12,777 nt of DNA from Clostridia bacterium. GTDB taxonomy: Bacteria; Bacillota; Clostridia; UMGS1810. Of this stretch, positions 12,673 to 12,777 are shown piece by piece. Positions within the stretch are counted from its first letter, which is position 1; the number at the start of each line of letters is the position of its first letter. The stretch covers positions 1 through 12,777 of the forward strand of contig JAGBXL010000114.1 of the NCBI GenBank assembly GCA_017629325.1. Direction: 5' to 3'. The notes under the pieces are model-generated. The model saw nothing but the letters and a program-made list of their open reading frames with translations, was not told the DNA's origin and searched no databases. The position numbers and the translations under genes were made by a program.

Positions 12673-12777
12673 TTACATAGATTCTATAACTCTTACTTTG
12701 CATACTCCATCAATAGCTTCAAGCTCTTCTTTGATACCAGCAGGAATACTTGCCACATCAATAATGGTGTAGGCATA
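12673..12777 (-). CDS. serA: 3' end of a D-3-phosphoglycerate dehydrogenase-like gene (ACT domain), cut by window edge
   Basis: The last 34 codons of a minus-strand gene are visible, ending in TAA at 12673-12675. The product ends '...YTIIDVASIPAGIKEELEAIDGVCKVRVIESM'. The pattern of a strand, a helix 'IKEELEAIDGV' and a final strand 'KVRVI' matches the C-terminal ACT domain of SerA, which catalyses the first step of serine synthesis from 3-phosphoglycerate. In many bacteria that domain mediates serine feedback. Only this fragment is seen, so another ACT-domain protein remains possible. Confidence 0.68.
   Translation of the reverse strand, partial: YAYTIIDVASIPAGIKEELEAIDGVCKVRVIESM

Overview
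The window looks like chromosome of a low-GC, probably spore-forming Firmicute of the class Clostridia. The basis is AT-rich DNA, strong GGAGG-type ribosome binding sites, near-consensus sigma-A promoters, a SpoIIM homologue next to XerD, and the nadK-argR-recN cluster typical of Firmicutes. The family calls come from reading the translations; no database search was possible, so the genus is not assigned.

Left part (1-2331, all minus strand). Transcription runs right to left. An Apt-like phosphoribosyltransferase and recR form one unit. It is followed by greA and the 5' part of lysS, which have their own perfect-consensus promoter (TTGACA-17-TATAAT). A divergent pair of promoters at about 2396-2474 separates this block from a plus-strand gene for a small GNAT-like protein.

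Middle (2512-5758, plus strand). After the GNAT-like gene comes a 416-base stretch without a protein gene. It holds the most interesting object here: an extended -10 promoter, a perfect 33-nt palindrome at the transcription start, a well-folded three-way-junction RNA, and an AT-rich terminator-like hairpin. I call this a structured noncoding RNA of about 200 nt. It resembles no riboswitch I could match. Next come proC, a SpoIIM-family membrane protein whose ribosome binding site lies inside a hairpin, and xerD, whose first catalytic arginine reads as lysine. A perfect bidirectional terminator (5735-5758) closes this block against the convergent operon.

Right part (5761-11908, minus strand). 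One promoter with consensus hexamers drives what looks like a six-gene operon: nadK, argR, recN, a dCMP-deaminase-type enzyme, and two tandem genes for zinc-ribbon membrane proteins (one with about nine WG repeats, one with a TcaA/YvbJ-like layout). Gaps are 11-38 nt throughout. Two palindromes overlap the -35 and -10 of this promoter and could be operators, possibly for ArgR.

Right end (12127-12777). A small two-gene plus-strand islet encodes a 56-residue ribbon-helix-helix-like protein and a 99-residue lipoprotein-like protein with a YHxxxC...CxxC motif. Its upstream region is rich in short repeats. It ends in a bidirectional terminator facing the 3' end of a minus-strand serA-like gene, which runs off the window. 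No tRNA, rRNA, CRISPR array or insertion sequence was seen.
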